From Zygnema cylindricum (taxonomy: Eukaryota > Streptophyta > Zygnematophyceae > Zygnematales > Zygnemataceae): 60,000 nucleotides of DNA. Of the stretch, positions 17,775 to 29,345 are shown one piece after another. The translations under genes and the position numbers were made by a program. Positions within the stretch are counted from its first letter, which is position 1, and every line of letters starts with the position of its first letter. Under the pieces are notes generated by a model, which saw nothing but the letters and a program-made list of their open reading frames with translations, was not told the DNA's origin and made no database searches. The stretch lies in the NCBI GenBank assembly GCA_037447655.1, contig JBBHKE010001784.1, forward strand, positions 312,001-372,000, written 5' to 3'.

Positions 17775-20536
17775 CTAACTATTCGCGTAAGTTAGGTTAC
17801 AAGTCATGTTAGCTAGCACAAACAGTTTGTGTAAGTTAGTTAACAATTCCCGTTAGCGCCAATAGTTTGTGTAATTTAGATAACAATTCTTATTAGTACT
17901 AACAGTTTGTGTAAGATAGGTAAAAAAATTTGTTAACGCTAACAGTTTGTGTAAGTTAGGTAACAATTCTTGTTAGCGCTAATAGTTTGTGTACGTTAGG
18001 TTACAATTCCAGTTAGCGTAAACTGTTTGTGTAAGTTTGGTTTCAATTATTGTTAAAGCTTACAGTTTGTGTAAGCTAGGTAACAATTATTGTTTGCGGT
18101 AACAGTGTGTGTAAGTAAGGTTAAGATTCTTGTTAGCGCTAATAGTTTGTGTTTGTTAGGTAACAATGCTTGATAGGTAGCACTAACAGTTTGTGTAAGT
18201 TAGTTAACAATTCCTATTAGCGCTAACAGTTTGTGTAGTATAGATAACAATTCTTGTTAAGGCTAACAGTTTTTGAAAATTATGTAACAACTTCGCTAGC
18301 GCTAACAGTTTGTGTAAGTTGGTTAACAATTCTTGTAAGCGCTAACATTTTGTGTATTATAGATAACAATTCTTTTTAACGCTAACAGTTTCTGTAAGTA
18401 AGGTAACAATTTCGTTAGCGTTAACAGTTTCTGTAAGTTAGGTTACAATTCTTGTTAGCGCTAACAGTTTGTGTAAGTTAGGTTACAATTCTATTTAGCA
18501 TTAGAGTTTGTGTAAGTTAGGTAACAATTCATGCTAGCTAGCACTAATAGTTTGTGTAAGTTAGATAACACTTCTTGTTAGCACTAACAGTTTATGTAAG
18601 TTAGGTAACAATTCCTATTAGCGCTAACAGTTTGTGTAAGTTAGGTTGTAATTCTTGATAGCACTAACAGTTTGTGTAAGCTAGGTAACAATTCCTTTTA
18701 GTGCTAACAGTTTGTGTCATTTAGATATCAATTCTTGTTAGCAGTAACAGTTTGTCAAAGTTATGTTACAAGTATTGTTAGCGCTAACAATTTGAGTAAT
18801 TTAGATAACAATTCTTATTAGCGCTAATAGTTTCTGTAAGTTAGGTATCAAATCCTATTAGCGCTAACTGTTTGTGTAATTTTGATAACAATTCTTGTTA
18901 GCGCTAACAGTTTGTGTAAGTTAGGTAACGATTATTGTTAGCGCTAACAGTTTGTGTAATTAAGATAACAATTCTTGTTAGCGCTAACAGTTGTGTAATT
19001 AAGAAAACAATTCTTGTTAGCGCTAACAGTATGTGTAAGTTAGGTAACAATTATTGTTAGCTCTAACTCATTGTGTAAGTTAGGTAATAATTCTTGTTAG
19101 TTCTAATAGTTTGTGTAATTTAGATAACAATTCTTGTAAGCGCAAATAGTTTGTGTAATTTAGATAACAATTCTTGTTAGCGCTAACAGTTTGTGTAATT
19201 AAGATAACAATTCTTGTTAGCGCTAACATTTTGTGTAATTAAGATAACAATTCTTGTTAGCGCTAACAGTTTGTGTTAGTTAGGTAAACATTATTGTTAG
19301 CTCTAACAGTTGTGTAATTAAGAAAACAATTCTTGTTAGCGCTAACAGTATGTGTAAGTTAGGCAACAATTATTGTTAGCTCTAACTGTTTTTGTAAGTA
19401 AGGTAACAATTCTTGTTAGCGCAAATAGTTTGTGTAAGTTAGGTTACAATTTTTGTTAGCGCTAAGCGTTTGTGTAAGTTAGGTAACAATTCCTGTTAGC
19501 GCTAATATTTTGTGTAATATAGATGACAATTCTTATTAACACTATCAATTTGTGTAAATTAGGTTACAATTCTATATAGCGCTAGAGTTTGTGAAAGTTA
19601 GGTAATAATTCATGCTTGCTAACACTAACAATTTGTGTAAGTTAGTTAACAATTCTTGTTAGCGCTAACAATTTGTGTAATTAAGAAAGAAATTCTTGTT
19701 TGTACTAATAGTTTTTGTAAGTTAGGTAACAATTCCCATTAGCGCTAACAGTTTGTGTAAGTTAGGTTGCAATTCTTGTTAGCGCTAACAGTTTGTGTAA
19801 GCTAGGTATCAATTCTTGTTAGCGCTAACAGTTTGTGTAATTTAGATAACAATTATTGTAAGCAGTAATAGTTTGTGTAAGTTAGGTTACAATTATTGTT
19901 AGCGCTAACAATTTGTGTAATTTAGATAACAATTCTTGTTAGCGCTAACAGTTTGTGTAAGTTAGGTAACGATTATTGTTAGCGCTAACATTTTGTGTAA
20001 GTTAGGTAACAATTCTTGTTAGGGCTAATTGTTTGTGTATTTAAGATAATAATTCTTATTAGCACAAACAGTTTGTGTAATTTAGATAAATATTCTTGTT
20101 AGCGCTATCAGTTTATGTAAGTTAGGTAACAATTATTGTTAACGCTAACAGTTTTTGTAAGTTAGGTAACAATTCGTGTTAGGGCTAACTTTTTGGGTAA
20201 GTTTGGTTTGAATTCTAGTAAGCCCTAACTGTTTGTGTAAGGTAGCAAACAATTATTGTTAGCTATAACAGTTTGTGTAAGTTAGGTTACAATTCATGTT
20301 ACCCAGCAGTTACAGTTTGTGTAAGTTAGTTAACAATTCATGTGAGCGCTAACAATTTGTGTAATTGAGATAGCAATTCTTGTTAACGCTAACAGTTTTT
20401 CTAAGTCAGGTAACAATTTTGTTAGCGATATTTGTTTGTGTAAGTTACTTTACAATTCTTAATAGCGCTAACCATTTATGTAAACTAGGTAACAATTCTT
20501 GTTAGCTCTAACAGTTTGTGTAAGTCTGGTAACAAT
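17775..20536 (+). repeat. 40-bp satellite array, right (about 69 copies, plus orientation)
   Basis: Tandem 40-bp units: AGCGCTAACA, GTTTGTGTAA, GTTAGGTAAC, AATTCTTGTT in order. The junction of units makes the palindrome TTGTTAGCGCTAACA. Divergence between neighbouring units is moderate. Some higher-order similarity exists (two stretches near 18960 and 19180 share blocks with AATTAAGATAACAATTC). Same family as 5141-6687, opposite strand. It lies between the C 3' LTR and the D 5' LTR. Confidence 0.96.
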
Positions 20537-21416
20537 TGTTGTTTGAAAGCTTTAGTAATCACTAAGCTTCATAGGTGAGGGGAGTGTTTTCTTAGTTCTT
20601 ACAATATTTTGTGAAAGTCTGGTTTATAATTTACCTGAATTAATGCTTCAGAGAACAATGAAGGAGTTCATGGTGTGACATTCTTCAAGACACGCGTTGA
20701 TAAATGAGACACTCTACAAAGATTGGTTCGTACTAATCAAACTTACCATAAAGACCGAAGTGTCACATAAAAGTTTCATCTTGGATGAAACTTCGAAATG
20801 ATGGACGGTGAAGATTTGCTGCCGACGGAAGGTGGTCATCCGGGACCACGTCTGTAATTATCTGACGTGTTTGTACACGGTGTACTTTGACGTTACGTAA
20901 CTCTAGTTTGTACAGAAGAGTGTTTTGTTTGATTAGTGTCTCAGTTCAGATTCTTTTTGTATGACATACCTTGACACATTCAGGTATCCTCTTTTAGATA
21001 GTAGATATTAATGATGCATGGCTGGTATGCCTCCTTTGCTTAGTTAGGGCAATAAGTGGCTGCTAGCTCTTAGAAGAATAAATCTTTAAGGTATAAGAAT
21101 AGGACTTAGCCATTTCAGAATAAGGAACTTGTTGTATCAAAATTATGCTGTGACATTTTTGATATCCCCTGACTGAGAATATATCTCAGATGTGTTTGCA
21201 GATTTCTATGTAAATTTGCACTTGTGTTCCTTTGTGTAATATCTGCATTGTGTCTGATTTGTATGCCATTTGGTTACCTAAATTATCTTTGGTTGTGTTC
21301 CAAAGTTGTGTGTATTTTTCTGAGCATTTGTGAGAGCTTCTTGTTTATTTTAATTTTGTGATGACTACTCCAGCTTCATCTTCATCTTCAGTTGGTGTAG
21401 TAGTCACAAAACAACT
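20537..21416 (+). repeat. Element D 5' LTR
   Basis: Begins TGTTGTTTGAAAGC after satellite. It ends at AAACAACT, before GGTCACGGGCCC, by alignment with the solo LTR end. It contains the gag ATG at 21361, 56 bases before the boundary. Shared with the 3' copy: CACTAAGCTTCATAGG, GACACGCGT and GTTCGTACT. Confidence 0.85.
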
Positions 21417-22005
21417 GGTCACGGGCCCACCCTCGCGGATCCCAGTTTTTGATGGAAGGAAATACATCTATTGGTCTGATGTGGTTGAGTCTTATTTCAC
21501 TCAAGTTAAATTGTTTGATGTAATTGATGGCAGCCTTGCTGAAACTGAAGCATCCTTTAATGGGAAAAATCAGCAAGCTTTGCATTTGTTGAAGTTAATG
21601 ATCTCAAAAGATCTACTTATGTCACATATCAAAATGAAAATGGCATCAGAAATCTGGTCTTCTATGAAAACCATCTATTTGAAAGCTAATGACCAACATG
21701 AAATTATCACAGCCGGGAATATTTATGATTATAGGTATACACGAGGTAGCATGGCTGAATATTGTAATGGTCTTAGGCTTTTGTTAGCAAAAAATGCATG
21801 TTCAGGGGGGAACTTCTCCCCCTTACATCAGGCTATGATTCTTATGCGAGGTCTTCCTGAGGAATATAAAGAAGCCTTAGCAAATTTGAGAAAGTTGGAT
21901 AAGTCAGCCTGGAACTTAGCAACAACTATAGAACTAGTGTTAGAGGAGGAATCCACTGTTGCAACTTTTAATCCAAGAAAATCATCGGTAGCTTTTAGTG
22001 GATAG
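21361..22005 (+). pseudogene. Copia element D: gag
   Basis: Open from the ATG at 21361 inside the LTR. The leader is Ser/Thr/Val-rich, then VTGPPSRIPVFDGRKYIYW, IKMKMASEIWSSMKTIYLKA, YTRGSMAEYCNGLRLLLA, MILMRGLPEEYKEAL and TTIELVLEEESTV. This is the usual copia capsid layout, but much diverged from A, B and C, so D is a separate family. It stops at TAG 22003-22005 before a decayed zinc-knuckle region. Confidence 0.88.
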
Positions 22006-22619
22006 TATCAAAGAAACAGATCTCAGGGGTACCGAGGATTTCAGCTTTATAAAAAGTGAGTCTACTGTTATAATCAATGACATCTGTACAAACAGTGTTC
22101 TAAGTTTCTTAAAGCTTGTAAGACTGGTGTATTCAGAAACGGATGGAGGCCAAAAGGGATCTACACGCCACAAAAGACACCACATACACCACCGACTCTT
22201 CCTTCCAAAACCAAAGCATTTCAGCTGATACACCGGGATCGGAATCGGTTGACAAGGGGAAGGTGCCAGATGTCGTCAGTTTTCCAAAAACTGATGACAA
22301 AGAATTCTTTGCCCTTGCAAAACTGATGGAGGGAGACAAAGACCACGGGTGGATCATGGACTCAAGAAGCTCATCTCATATGTGCTGGAACAAAGCTTCC
22401 TTCACAGGTCTGCAACCTATTCCAACAAGGCAGATCTATTATGCTTGTGGTGCCACAGTTAAAGCAAAGGCTCAAGAAACTGTCATCTTTATGTGTGAGA
22501 TAGATGGTCAGGCAGTTCGTATAACTCTCTATGATGTGTTGTATGTTCCTCACTTCAAAAAGAACTTGTTTTCTACCTCAGTCGCAGAAAGTAAAGGTTT
22601 TGAAATACTTCAGAAATAA
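22006..22619 (+). pseudogene. Copia element D: decayed knuckle region and protease
   Basis: From 22143 an open frame encodes a linker and then GWIMDSRSSSHMC: the protease motif DSGAS has Gly changed to Arg. It continues with the DVLYVPHFKKNLFSTSVAES block. The CCHC knuckle expected upstream (about 22050-22120) is not intact. The stop at 22617-22619 precedes the GAG-pre-integrase. Confidence 0.8.
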
Positions 22620-23480
22620 GAAAAGAAAATAGTTAGCAAAGAGGGAAGGGTAGCCGTAATGGGAACTAGAGGCCCAAATAATTTGTACCGGATGGACCTG
22701 GTGAATACATCTTCTTTTGCTTACTCTAGTGTCTTATCTGATAACGTTTTGTGGCATAAGAGGTAAGGTCATGTTCTTTTTGACAGATTGGATAAGATGG
22801 TCAAAAATGATATGGTAGAAGGAGTTAAGCTTGCTCAGCAACAATCAAGTATTTGTAATGGTTGTGCTTAGGGCAAGCTTCATAAACTTCCCTTACCCAA
22901 AGCTGCAGATTTCAGAGCGACTATTATCTTAGAACTTGTTCATTCAGATGTGTGGGGACACTCCAAAATACCATCTCTTGCTGGCAACAAATACTTTGTC
23001 ACATTCACAGATGACTTCTCCAGATTGAGCAGAATCTATTTTATGAAGGAGATAAAGGAGGTCTTCACACACTTCAAACACTTTCGGATGTGGGCGGAGA
23101 AACTTCATGGTAGATCGATTCTCTCCTTAAGATCTGATAATGGAGGTGAATATACTTCAAATGAGTTTGCTGCTTATTTAAAAGAAAATGGTATATCTCA
23201 CCGGTTCACTGTGCCTTACAAAACTGAGCAGAATGGAGTCTCAGAAAGGCTAAACATAACTGTAACTCAGAGTGTCAAATCTATGATGGCTGATAAAGGA
23301 ATAGATATTGAATTTTGGGCTGAAGCTTACCAAACTACAACATATATTAGGAACAAATTAGAAACTAGATGTGTTCAAGGAATGACACCTTATGAAGTGT
23401 GGACTGGCAGAAAACCAGATGTCAGTCACTTTAGAGTTTTTGGTAGCAAGTGCTTTGTACTAGATAATCTACCAAACTAG
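22620..23480 (+). pseudogene. Copia element D: GAG-pre-integrase and integrase
   Basis: Early part (22620-22949): VLWHKR then TAA where Leu is expected, and CNGCA then TAG then GKLHKLPLP where Gln is expected. From 22950 the integrase core is open: HSDVWGHSKIPS just before it, TFTDDFSRLSRIYF, SLRSDNGGEYTSNEF and EQNGVSERLN (D, D, E all present), then TPYEVWTGRKPDVSHFRVFG. It ends at a TAG at 23478-23480; the frame is open again straight afterwards. Confidence 0.88.
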
Positions 23481-24578
23481 AAATTAAGTCCAAAGTCTAA
23501 GCCTAGAATCTTTATTGGATATGATGATGAATCTGTAGGATATAGAATTTATTGTCCTCAAAAACATACCATCAAGATTGCTAGAAATATTCAAGTAAAG
23601 GATGAGAGTGAGTCCATAGACGTATTTAGTATGAATGAGAATGAGAAGAAAGAAAAACTGCAAGAATATATCATCTTGGATCAGATTCCGTTTCAGTCTG
23701 CAACAACTTCTACTTCTTCTTCTACTGGAGCGCAAAATACTGGAGTACCATCAGCTACTGAACAACAAACATTAGCTGATCCTCTCCTTCGAAGACCTCA
23801 AGGTGGAGCTTGGTATCCAACAGTTCCAACCTCAGATTTTCCGGGGGGAAGAAGACAGAGTTCTCGTTTAAGGGGAGAACAAGTTCAATATACTTTTTCA
23901 GCAAGCACCGGGGAGCCTCTTACCATTCACGAGGCATTTTCTGTTCCTGAAAAGGATCATTGGATCTCTGCTGCAAATGATGAGATGAGATCGATCATGG
24001 AAGCCCAAACGTGGGAACTTGTGGAGCTTCCACCGGATCGGAAAGCCATTGGCTCCAAGTGGGTCTTCAAAGTGAAGCTCAACCCAGAGAACACCATTAA
24101 AAGGTATAAAGCTCGTCTGGTTAAAAAGGGTTTAAGTCAAATGGAAGGAATAGACTATGAGGAAACCTTCTCTCTTGTTGTCAGGTTTCCTACGGTCAGA
24201 GTCTTGTTGTCCTTAGTTGCAATTGAGAATATAGAATTGCATCAAATGGATGTTAAAACTGCCTTCTTGCATGGAGACTTAGAGGAAGTAATCTATATGA
24301 AACAACCTGAAGGTTATGTAGAAAAAGGAAAGGAAAATCTAGATTGTAAACTGTTGAAATCATTGTATGGATTGAAACAGGCTCCACGACAATGGAATTT
24401 GAAGTTGGATGAGTTTCTTACCAGCTTGGGCTTTACAAGGATCAGCTCAGATCACTCTGTTTATGTCATGGAAGGAGATGATGGTGTGATTTATGTTGCA
24501 GTATATGTAGATGATCTGCTGCAAATTAGCAAATCATTGAATGAGATAAATAAGATAAAAGCAGCTTTGAATGCCTAG
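23481..24578 (+). pseudogene. Copia element D: linker and reverse transcriptase
   Basis: Same frame as the integrase. It carries PRIFIGYDDESVGYRIY, the linker, VPTSDFPGGRRQSSRLRG, YKARLVKKGLSQMEGIDYEE, HQMDVKTAFLHGDLEEV (first RT Asp present), SLYGLKQAPRQW and YVDDLLQISKS. It ends at TAG 24576-24578 in a place where relatives have Gln or Ser (LNA.FEMKDLGEAKF). The RT catalytic residues are all intact, so nonsense codons are the main damage. Confidence 0.9.
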
Positions 24579-25490
24579 TTTGAAATGAAAGACTTAGGTG
24601 AAGCTAAGTTTATCCTAGGCAATCAAGTAGAGAGAGATAGGAGTCAAATAGTTATTTACCTCACTTAGAGATAGGCCATTGGAAATGTACTTGAAAGATT
24701 TGGCATGGCAGATGCAAAAAGGAGTGCCACCCCTACGGAGTTCAGGAAAAAGGTGAAAGGAAAAGAGACATATGGAGGAATGACTCTCGAAGATGATATG
24801 GAACCAGGGGAGTCAGACTTCATGTCCACGATTCCCTACCGGCAAATTGTTGGGAGTCTTATCTACTTTATAAACTATACTCGTCTAAACATTGCAGCGG
24901 CTGTTGGAGCTCTAAGTCGAAGTTTTCAGAATCCGAAGAAATCAGATTGGGAGGCAGCAAAACGAGTTCTGAGATATCTTGTAGGAACACGAGATCTCCG
25001 AGTGTCTCTTCGAGGAGATGAAGTGAAGATCAGCACCTTGAGCGATGCGAGTTATGGTGATATGCCTAGTCGACGTTCTACCACTGGATTCATTCTGAAG
25101 ATCGGCAATCGTACTTGCTGCTGGACAAGCAAGCTCCAAAAGGTGACTGCTCAGTCAACCATGGAAGCTCAATAAATGGCAGCTAGCTCAGCTGTTAAGG
25201 AACTTCTTGGGGTAAAGTCTCTTTTACAAGAACTGAAATTTATTCAGTCTGGTCCTCAGGTCATTTGGTGTGACAATCAAGCTGCTATTGCTATTGCTTC
25301 TAATCATAGTCATCATTTCAAAAGCAAACATACTGACATTAAGCTACACTTTGTGAGGGAAAAGGTGATGTGCAGAATTGTGAAACTCAACTACTTACCT
25401 GATGAGAAAATGTTGGCAGATATGATGACAAAACCCTTACCTGCCCCAAAATTGAAATTCTGTAGAGAGGGATGTGGTCTAAGTGGTTAG
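24579..25490 (+). pseudogene. Copia element D: end of RT and RNase H
   Basis: Still the same frame. FEMKDLGEAKFILG is followed by two TAG codons around 24667-24675 in the LTQ.EAIGN motif. Then come IPYRQIVGSLIYFINYTRLN, DWEAAKRVLRYLVGTRDLR, TLSDASYGDMPSRRS (Asp), STMEAQ and TAA in place of EAEYM, and VIWCDNQAAIAIASN (last Asp). It ends CREGCGLSG at 25490. Identification is firm; the copy is dead. Confidence 0.9.
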
Positions 25491-25513
25491 TAGACTCTAA
25501 AGATTTAGAGGAG

Positions 25514-26428
25514 TGTTTTTTTGAAACACTAAGCTTCATAGGCGAGGGGAGTGTTTTCTCAATATTTAGAATATTTTGTGAAAAGTTTGGTTCAGTATGT
25601 ACCAGAATTAATGTTACAGTGAATAGTGAGGGAGTTCACGGTGTGACACACTTCAGGACACGCGTCAGTAAATGAGACACTCTACAAATATCCGTTCGTA
25701 CTTTTCAGACTTACCATAAAGACCGAATTGTCACATAAAAGTTTCATTTTGGATGAAACTTCGAAATGGTGGACGGTGAAGATTTACCGCCGACGAAAGG
25801 TGGTCATCCGGGTTCACGTCTGTAATTATCTGACGTGTTTGTACACGGTGTACTGTGATGTTACTTATCTCTAGTTTGTACAGAAGCGTGTTTTGTTTGA
25901 TTAGTGTCTCAGTTCAGATTCTTTCTGTATGACATACCTTGACCTATTCAGGTATTCGATAAGTAGATATTATTGATGCATGGCTGGTATGCTTCATTTG
26001 CTTAGTTAGGGCAATAAGTGGCTGCTAGCTCTCAAAAGAATTGATCTTTTAGGTATAAGAATAGGACTTAGCCATCTCAGAATTAGGAACTTGTTGTATC
26101 AACATTATGCTGTGACATTTTTGATATCTTTGACTGAGAATATCTCTCAGATCTATTTGCAGATTTTTGTGTAAATTTGCACTTGTGTTTCTTTGTGTAT
26201 TATCTATTTGCAGATTTTTGTGTAAATTTGCACTTGTGTTCCTTTGTGTATTATCTGCATTTTGTCAGATTAGTAGGCCATTTGGTTGCCTAAATTATCT
26301 TTGTTGTGTTCCAAACTTTTGTGTATTTTTTTTGAGCATCTGTGAGAGCTTCTTGCTTATCTCAATTCTGTGATATCTACTCCATCATCATCTTCATCTT
26401 CAGTTGGTGTAGCAGTCACAGAACTACA
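25514..26428 (+). repeat. Element D 3' LTR with a private tandem duplication
   Basis: Begins TGTTTTTTTGAAACAC after GATTTAGAGGAG (polypurine tract) and ends GAACTACA. It matches the 5' LTR through the gag leader, but the start codon is ATA instead of ATG. It carries a head-to-tail duplication of about 54 bp at about 26155-26262 (ATCTATTTGCAGATTTTTG twice) that the 5' LTR lacks. Confidence 0.87.
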
Positions 26429-26933
26429 AAGAAAAGGAAAATGGTTGCATAAAACGTCGTGGCAAGCCTAGAAGTATTGACTTGATTTTCGAGAATCTTA
26501 CGTCAAATTGGCGTTGTGTTGTCGTGAGCCTTGTGTCAATCTTCGCAATACACGTTTCAAACTTTTTTCCAATGTTTTTTATAATATTTTCGAGTTCATG
26601 TATTCTTTCTATGAGGGGTGGAATAGAGTCAACTCTCAGTCTCAACGCGCGGAGTTCATCTTTCACTTCCGTTGGAATTAGAATGTCGACAATAAGGGAC
26701 CTTTCGTCTTTTTTCGCGTCCGTTCGATGTACCGCTTCCGTGAAAGTTTGCCACTCCGGACCGCATTCTTTTAGTATAGTCCAAAAAAATGAAGTGGTAA
26801 AGTATGCATGGTCCGGGAAATCCCTTCGCATAAGTGCAAGATCTTGCCATATGGTTCGTCGAATGGTGCTAGTTAGTAACTCGAGAAATTTTTGGGCCAA
26901 AATATCTCGAGTTTTGTCACTTCCATGTAAATT
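26429..26933 (-). pseudogene. Unrecognised exon fragment, cut by element D
   Basis: A minus-strand open stretch follows a good acceptor (TGTGATGCATAG, then GAATTTACATGG at 26933). It encodes about 165 residues, beginning NLHGSDKTRDILAQKFLELL and including IRRTIWQDLALMRRDFPDHA and a leucine/isoleucine-rich helical part with heptad-like spacing (LRALRLRVDSIPPLIERIHE). It ends abruptly at the D 3' LTR. I do not recognise the family. Codon-like composition and the splice site suggest real coding ancestry. It may belong with the other minus-strand fragments between 29340 and 34400. Confidence 0.5.
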
Positions 26934-27360
26934 CCTATGCATCACAAAACATGATAACATAAGTTAAGAAAATAAAAAAGAAAACCTTGTGATTCGTGAA
27001 CATAATGTTTTGTATATTTCAGAGAATCAATATTTGCACTCTCTCCATTTCAAAGGTCATCCACTCATGTCAAGCATTTCAATCTTCACGGCACCCAACG
27101 GATTACATCAAAATTATATTTTTATTACATCACAACCACAAAGGTGGTAATCGTGGTAGTAACAATAAAGTGATTGGACATACTCTACCATATCTATAAT
27201 TCTCTAACTCCTACAAACGAACAAGGTGCCCTCCCCTATATTTCCCTCTTTCCCGAATATTGACTAAGTTATAATATACGGGTTAAATTTCACTAGATTT
27301 CTAAAGTTGTATGAATTCTAAGAATTTAGATACTCCATCTCGCTATATCTTAAATTCTGG
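26934..27360 (-). other. Non-coding spacer between exon fragment and GC-rich block
   Basis: AT-rich, with no repeat or convincing reading frame seen. It could be intron of the minus-strand gene remnant, since it precedes an acceptor at 26934. Confidence 0.4.
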
Positions 27361-27489
27361 GTGAAGAAGACAAATCGTTCCTTGTCCCTCTATCTCTATG
27401 TCTATCATTTTTACTCCTATGTTGAACCCTCACTCCCCGCCTCAATATCTCTCCACCCACGAACCGCCGATGTGCAGGTGACTGGGGTG

Positions 27490-27640
27490 ACCCGGCGTCT
27501 GTCAGCAGCCAGCGACGGTGACGAGCCGGCGACGACGGCGACGAGCCGGCGACGAACCAGCCACGAACTGAGGACGAGGTGGCGACGAGCTGGCTACAGC
27601 GACGTGACGGCGAAGAGCCGGCGACGGCGCAAATTCATAC
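27490..27640. repeat. GC-rich tandem repeat
   Basis: Imperfect units of GACGACGGCGACGAGCCGGC type, repeated about six times. An open frame across it (27361-27927) is Arg/Ser/Pro-rich and has no domain I recognise. Confidence 0.7.
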
Positions 27641-27659
27641 GCCACCAGCTGTTTTTTTC

Positions 27660-29345
27660 TCGGCTCTTCCAAACTCTCTTCCCTTCCCTATTTCCCACCT
27701 CCCTGCTTCCTCCCGATCTACCGCGCTATCTCCCTCCCTCCCTCTATTTTTTTAGCTATCCCTTTTCTATTTTCCCCCTCTCTCATTCCCCTCGATCTGC
27801 AGCTCTATCTACCTCCCTCCATTCATTTTTTTGGCCCTCCTTTCATCCTCTTTTCACCCCCCATTGCCCCTCTGTCCCACCCAAATTTTCCCCACCTATG
27901 CCACTCTGTATCCCTCTCTCCCCCTAATTTTCTTCCCCTTCCCACAGCCCTCTTTCTCCACCTCTCTCTCTTCGACTCGCTAACTCCTTCTTCCTCTCCC
28001 TCTCCCCCTTTTTGTCCCTCCTTTTACTCTTCCACCCCTTCCTCTTCCCCTTTCTCCTCCTCTACCCTCACTCCTCTCTCCATGAGACTCTCCATCTCTC
28101 TCCATCCCTCCATCTTTCCCTCTTTCTCTCTCTCTCTCTCCCTCCCTCTCCCCCTCTCCATCCTTCTCCATCTCTATCTCTTCCACTCTCCCCCTTTCAT
28201 CTTTTTCCTCCCTCTCTTCTCCCTTCCCCCCTTCGGCCTCTCTCTCCCTCCTCTTCCCCCTCTTCCCTTTACCCCATTTCCCCCTCGTGTACTCTCTTGA
28301 ACCCTCTCTCCCATTTCCTCCAACTCCCTCTCTATCTATCTCCATCTCATCCCCGCCATCTCTTGGTTTTGCTTTCATTCTCTCTCCCTCTCCTCCTCTT
28401 TTTTCCACTTCCACTCCCTCATTTTCTCCCTCCCTCTCTTCCTTTCTCCCTCCTTTACCCCCTTCAACTCTATCCCTCTTTCCCTCCATCTCTCGCTCTT
28501 CCTCCGCCTCTTCCGCGACATCTCCTTTTTTTTCTCCCTCCCTCTCCCCCTCTCCATTTTTCTCCATCTCTATCTTATCCACTCTCCCCTTTTTATCTTT
28601 TTCCTCCCTCTCTTCTCTCTTCCCCCTTTCGGCCTCTCTCTCCCTCCTCTCCCCCCTCTTCCCTTTACCTCAATTTTCCCTCGTGTACTCTCTTGAACCC
28701 TCTCTCCCATTTCCTTCAACTCCCTCTCTATCTATCTCCATCTCATCCCCCCCATCTCTCGGTTGTGCTTTCATTCTCTCTCCCTCTCCTCCTCCCTATT
28801 CCATTTCCACTCCCTCATTCTCTCCCTCCCTCTTTTCCTTTCTCCCTCCTTTCCCCCCTTCACCTATTTCCCTCTCTCCCTCTATCTGTCGCTCTCTCTC
28901 CCCCTCTTCCCAGACCTCTCCCCTTTTTTCTCCCTCCCTCTCCCCGCCTCCCATCTTCTCCATCTCTATCTCTTTCACTCTCCTCCTTTCACCTTTTATT
29001 CTACTTTCACCTATCGGTTGTGCTTTCACTCTCTCTCCCTCTCCTCCTCTCTTTTCCATTTCCACTTCCTCATTTTCTCTTTCCCTCTCTTCCTTTCTCC
29101 CTCCTTCCCTTCGGTCGCCCCCTTCATCTTCTTCCCTCTCTCCCTCCCTCTCCCCCTCTTCCCCTACCTCCCAGCGTTCTTCTCCATCTCTCTCTCCCTT
29201 TGCCTCTTCTTCCCCACCTCCCTCTCCCACCTTATTTCCCTCCCTCTCCCCTTTTTTCCCTCCACCTCCCTCACCCCCTCTCTCATTCTCTCTATCTCCT
29301 TTTATCTCTCCCTCCATTTTTTTCTTTCTCTCTCCCTCTTTATCC
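27660..29345. repeat. 1.7-kb pyrimidine tract with about 400-bp higher-order units
   Basis: Almost entirely C and T on the plus strand. A higher-order repeat is visible: a block with CATTTCCTCCAACTCCCTC and TTTTGCTTTCATTCTC near 28310-28385 recurs near 28708-28783 (period about 398) and in part near 29005-29035. Frames on either strand here are long only because the tract is biased: Ser/Leu/Pro-rich on plus, Arg/Glu/Gly-rich on minus. The minus frame continues the coding-like segment upstream at 29340-29860. Confidence 0.85.

Larger units (their letters stand above)
20537..26428 (+). mobile_element. Copia element D: full-length but mutated LTR retrotransposon
   Basis: Both LTRs and all pol domains are present in order, with many nonsense codons and a few frameshifts. 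Family ends are TGTTGTTT...ACAACA, as in the solo LTR at 32433-33221. No clear target-site duplication: satellite is on the left and a minus-strand exon fragment on the right, so the flanks appear rearranged or mutated. LTR divergence is visibly higher than for B, so it is older. Confidence 0.9.

Noticed and set aside
5141-20536. Regularly spaced repeats resembling a CRISPR array
   Set aside because: The whole 40-bp unit repeats, with no unique spacers, and the genome is eukaryotic.
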